This document shows positions 62,264-64,000 of a DNA stretch of 64,000 bases, in pieces (the stretch's first letter is position 1; every line of letters begins with the position of its first letter). The stretch is from Pelecanus crispus (lineage: Eukaryota > Chordata > Aves > Pelecaniformes > Pelecanidae): NCBI RefSeq assembly GCF_030463565.1, contig NC_134662.1:4379001-4443000 (forward strand). The letters run 5' to 3'. The position numbers and the translations under genes are program-made. Below the pieces are notes generated by a model that was not told where the DNA came from, did no database searches, and saw only the letters and a list, made by a program, of their open reading frames with translations.

Positions 62264-63385
62264 GGCCCACGGGGCTGTGCACCGGGGCTGTGCCCCATGC
62301 TGTGCCAATGCACCGGGGCTGTGCCGTGCTCTGGGGCTGTGCCCCACGCCGTGCCACGCTCCGGGGCTGTGCACCGGGGCTGTGCCCCATGCTGTGCCAA
62401 TGCACCGGGGCTGTGCCGTGCTCTGGGGCTGTGCCCCACGCCGTGCCACGCTCCGGGGCTGTGCACCGGGGCTGTGCCCCATGCTGTGCCAATGCACCGG
62501 GGCTGTGCCGTGCTCTGGGGCTGTGCCCCACGCCGTGCCACGCTCCGGGGCTGTGCACCGGGGCTGTGCCCCATGCTGTGCCAATGCACCGGGGCTGTGC
62601 CGTGCTCTGGGGCTGTGCCCCACTCTGTGCCACGCTCCGGGGCTGTGCACCGGGGCTGTGCCCCATGCCATGCCACACTCTGGGGCTGCGCACTGGGGCT
62701 GTGCCACGCTCCGGGGCTGTGCACCAGGGCTGTGCCCTATGCTGTGCTGTGCTCCAGGGCTGTGCACGCACGGTGCTGTGCCCCACGCTGTGCCACGCTC
62801 CGGGGTCAAGCACTGGGGCCGTGCCACGCTCCAGGGCCATGCTGGGCTCTGGGACTGGGCACTGGGGCAGTGCCCCATGCTGTGCCAACGCACCGGGGCT
62901 GTGCACGGTGCTGTGCCGTGCTCTGGGGCTGTGCACCGGGGCTGTGCCCCACGCCGTGCCACACTCCAGAGCCATGCACCGGGGCCGTGCCGTGCTCCGG
63001 GGCTGTGTACCGGGGCTGTGCCCCACGCTGGGACTGTGCACCGGGGCCATGCACCGGGGCTGTGCCCCACGCTGTGCCACACACCGGGGCCATGCACTGG
63101 GACCATGCTGTGCTCTGGGGCCGTGCACCGGGGCCGTGCCATGCTCCGGGGCCGTGCTCCGGGGCTGTGCACCGGGGCTGTGCCCCACGCTGTGCCACAC
63201 TCCGGGGCGAAGCACCGGGACCGTGCCGTGCTCTGGGGCCGTGCACCGGGGCTGTGCCATGCTCCGGGGCCATGCACCGGGGCCGTGCCGTGCTCCGGGG
63301 CCGTGCTCCGGGGCTGCGCCCCACGCCGTGCCAACGCACCGGGGCCGTGCCCCGCTCCAGGCTCTGCACGGTGCCACGCTCCGCC
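62264..63385. repeat. Minisatellite with 92-bp higher-order unit between GAMT and DAZAP1
   Basis: Built on a 14-16-bp unit (CCGGGGCTGTGCC and variants). From about 62265 to 62660 the units form a 92-bp higher-order repeat: GCCCCAC recurs at 62341, 62433, 62525 and 62617. Further on the order is looser. The unit lacks stops on either strand, so frames of over 800 codons cross it without meaning. Confidence 0.95.
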
Positions 63386-63589
63386 ACGCACCGGGCCCGC
63401 GCGCAGCGCCCTGCCCCACGCTCCTCCGTGCCCGGCGGGGACCGCGGCCGGGACCGGGCCCCCCCCCCCCCCCCCCCGCCCCGGCAGAGCCGCGCTGCGC
63501 GGGGAGGCGGGCCCGGGCCCGGGGGGGGGCGGGGGTGAGGGGGGGCGGGGGGGGGGTCCCGGCGGCCCCGCCCCCCCCGCCGGGCAGCG

Positions 63590-63985
63590 CCGCTCGCACG
63601 TGGGGCGGGAGGCCCCGCCCTTCCCGTCGGCCCCCGCGCGCCGCCCCGCCCCGCCCCGCCCCTCCCCGGGCGCGGCCCCGGAGACCCCGTAGCGAGGGCA
63701 GGTGCGCGCGCAGCGGCGGTTGGCGGCGCTGAGGGAGCGCGAGCGAGCGAGGGAGCGAGCGCGCGGCGGGGGGGGGGGGGGGCCGGGCCGGGCCGGGGCG
63801 GCCGTTGCGCAGCTCGTGAGAGCGCGGGGGGGGTGGGGGGGGGACAACGGGGGACGGCGAGGAGCTGCCCGCCCGCAGCCCGCGACCTGCCGCTGCCGCC
63901 GCCGCCGGACGAGGAGGAGGAGGAGGAGGAGGAGGAAGAGGGAAGAGCCGGGCGCGGCCCCGGATACCGCCGAGGAGCCGCCGCC
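63590..63985 (+). promoter_or_regulatory. DAZAP1: DAZAP1 CpG-island promoter and 5' UTR
   Basis: Extremely CpG-rich, TATA-less sequence with CCCCGCCC GC boxes near 63644-63664, then GAGCGAGC and GGAGGA repeats that probably belong to the 5' UTR. The exact start site cannot be read from the sequence. Confidence 0.5.
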
Positions 63986-64000
63986 ATGAACAGCGTGGGA
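63986..64000 (+). CDS. DAZAP1: DAZ-associated protein 1, first five codons
   Basis: RNA-binding protein with two RRMs, active in splicing and translation. Only ATG and four codons (MNSVG) lie in the window, in strong Kozak context (GCCGCCATGA). Mouse DAZAP1 begins MNSAG and the gene follows GAMT head-to-head in human, so the assignment rests on this start plus synteny. Confidence 0.75.

Overview
The window looks like avian nuclear DNA from a small, GC-rich, gene-dense chromosome. The evidence is compact vertebrate genes with GT-AG introns, very GC-rich intergenic DNA full of minisatellites, and CR1 LINE 3' ends as the only interspersed repeats I can recognise. Gene order is EFNA2 (+), a CaMKIV-like kinase (+), PWWP3A/MUM1 (+), tRNA-Phe (-), tRNA-Asn (+), NDUFS7 (+), GAMT (-), DAZAP1 (+, first codons only). 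Apart from the kinase, this is the gene order of human 19p13.3, and it corresponds to chicken chromosome 28 (recalled synteny, not searched). I cannot name the species.

Layout. 1-7.0 kb: the last three coding segments and long 3' UTR of ephrin-A2. 7.0-27.9 kb: about 21 kb with no gene I can support. It is GC-rich DNA broken by short AT-rich islands that look like conserved non-coding elements, plus six tandem arrays and one CR1. 27.9-40.3 kb: an 11-exon kinase gene encoding 380 residues, closely like CAMK4 but with a short tail, and a probable 2.4-kb 3' UTR. 40.5-41.2 kb: two CR1 pieces in opposite orientations. 41.2-50.8 kb: CpG-island promoter and 15 exons of PWWP3A (767 residues). 50.8-52.6 kb: AT-rich spacer with one unexplained exon-like open frame on the minus strand. 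52.6-53.0 kb: two divergent tRNA genes. 53.2-57.9 kb: NDUFS7 (8 exons, 217 residues), interrupted by a CR1. 59.2-61.8 kb: GAMT on the minus strand (6 exons, 237 residues). 61.9-64.0 kb: a 1.1-kb minisatellite, then the DAZAP1 promoter and start codon.

The genes are not a pathway; they are neighbours by ancient synteny. They are an ephrin ligand, a Ca2+/calmodulin kinase, a chromatin reader, a complex I subunit, the last enzyme of creatine synthesis and an RNA-binding protein. The most notable items are the CAMK4 paralogue, which has no counterpart at this position in humans; a CR1 subfamily with two successive 3' tails seen in three copies; a cluster of tandem arrays with alternating strand bias beside the kinase promoter; and a higher-order minisatellite between the head-to-head GAMT and DAZAP1 genes. 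No retroviral, LTR or Polinton-like element was recognised.
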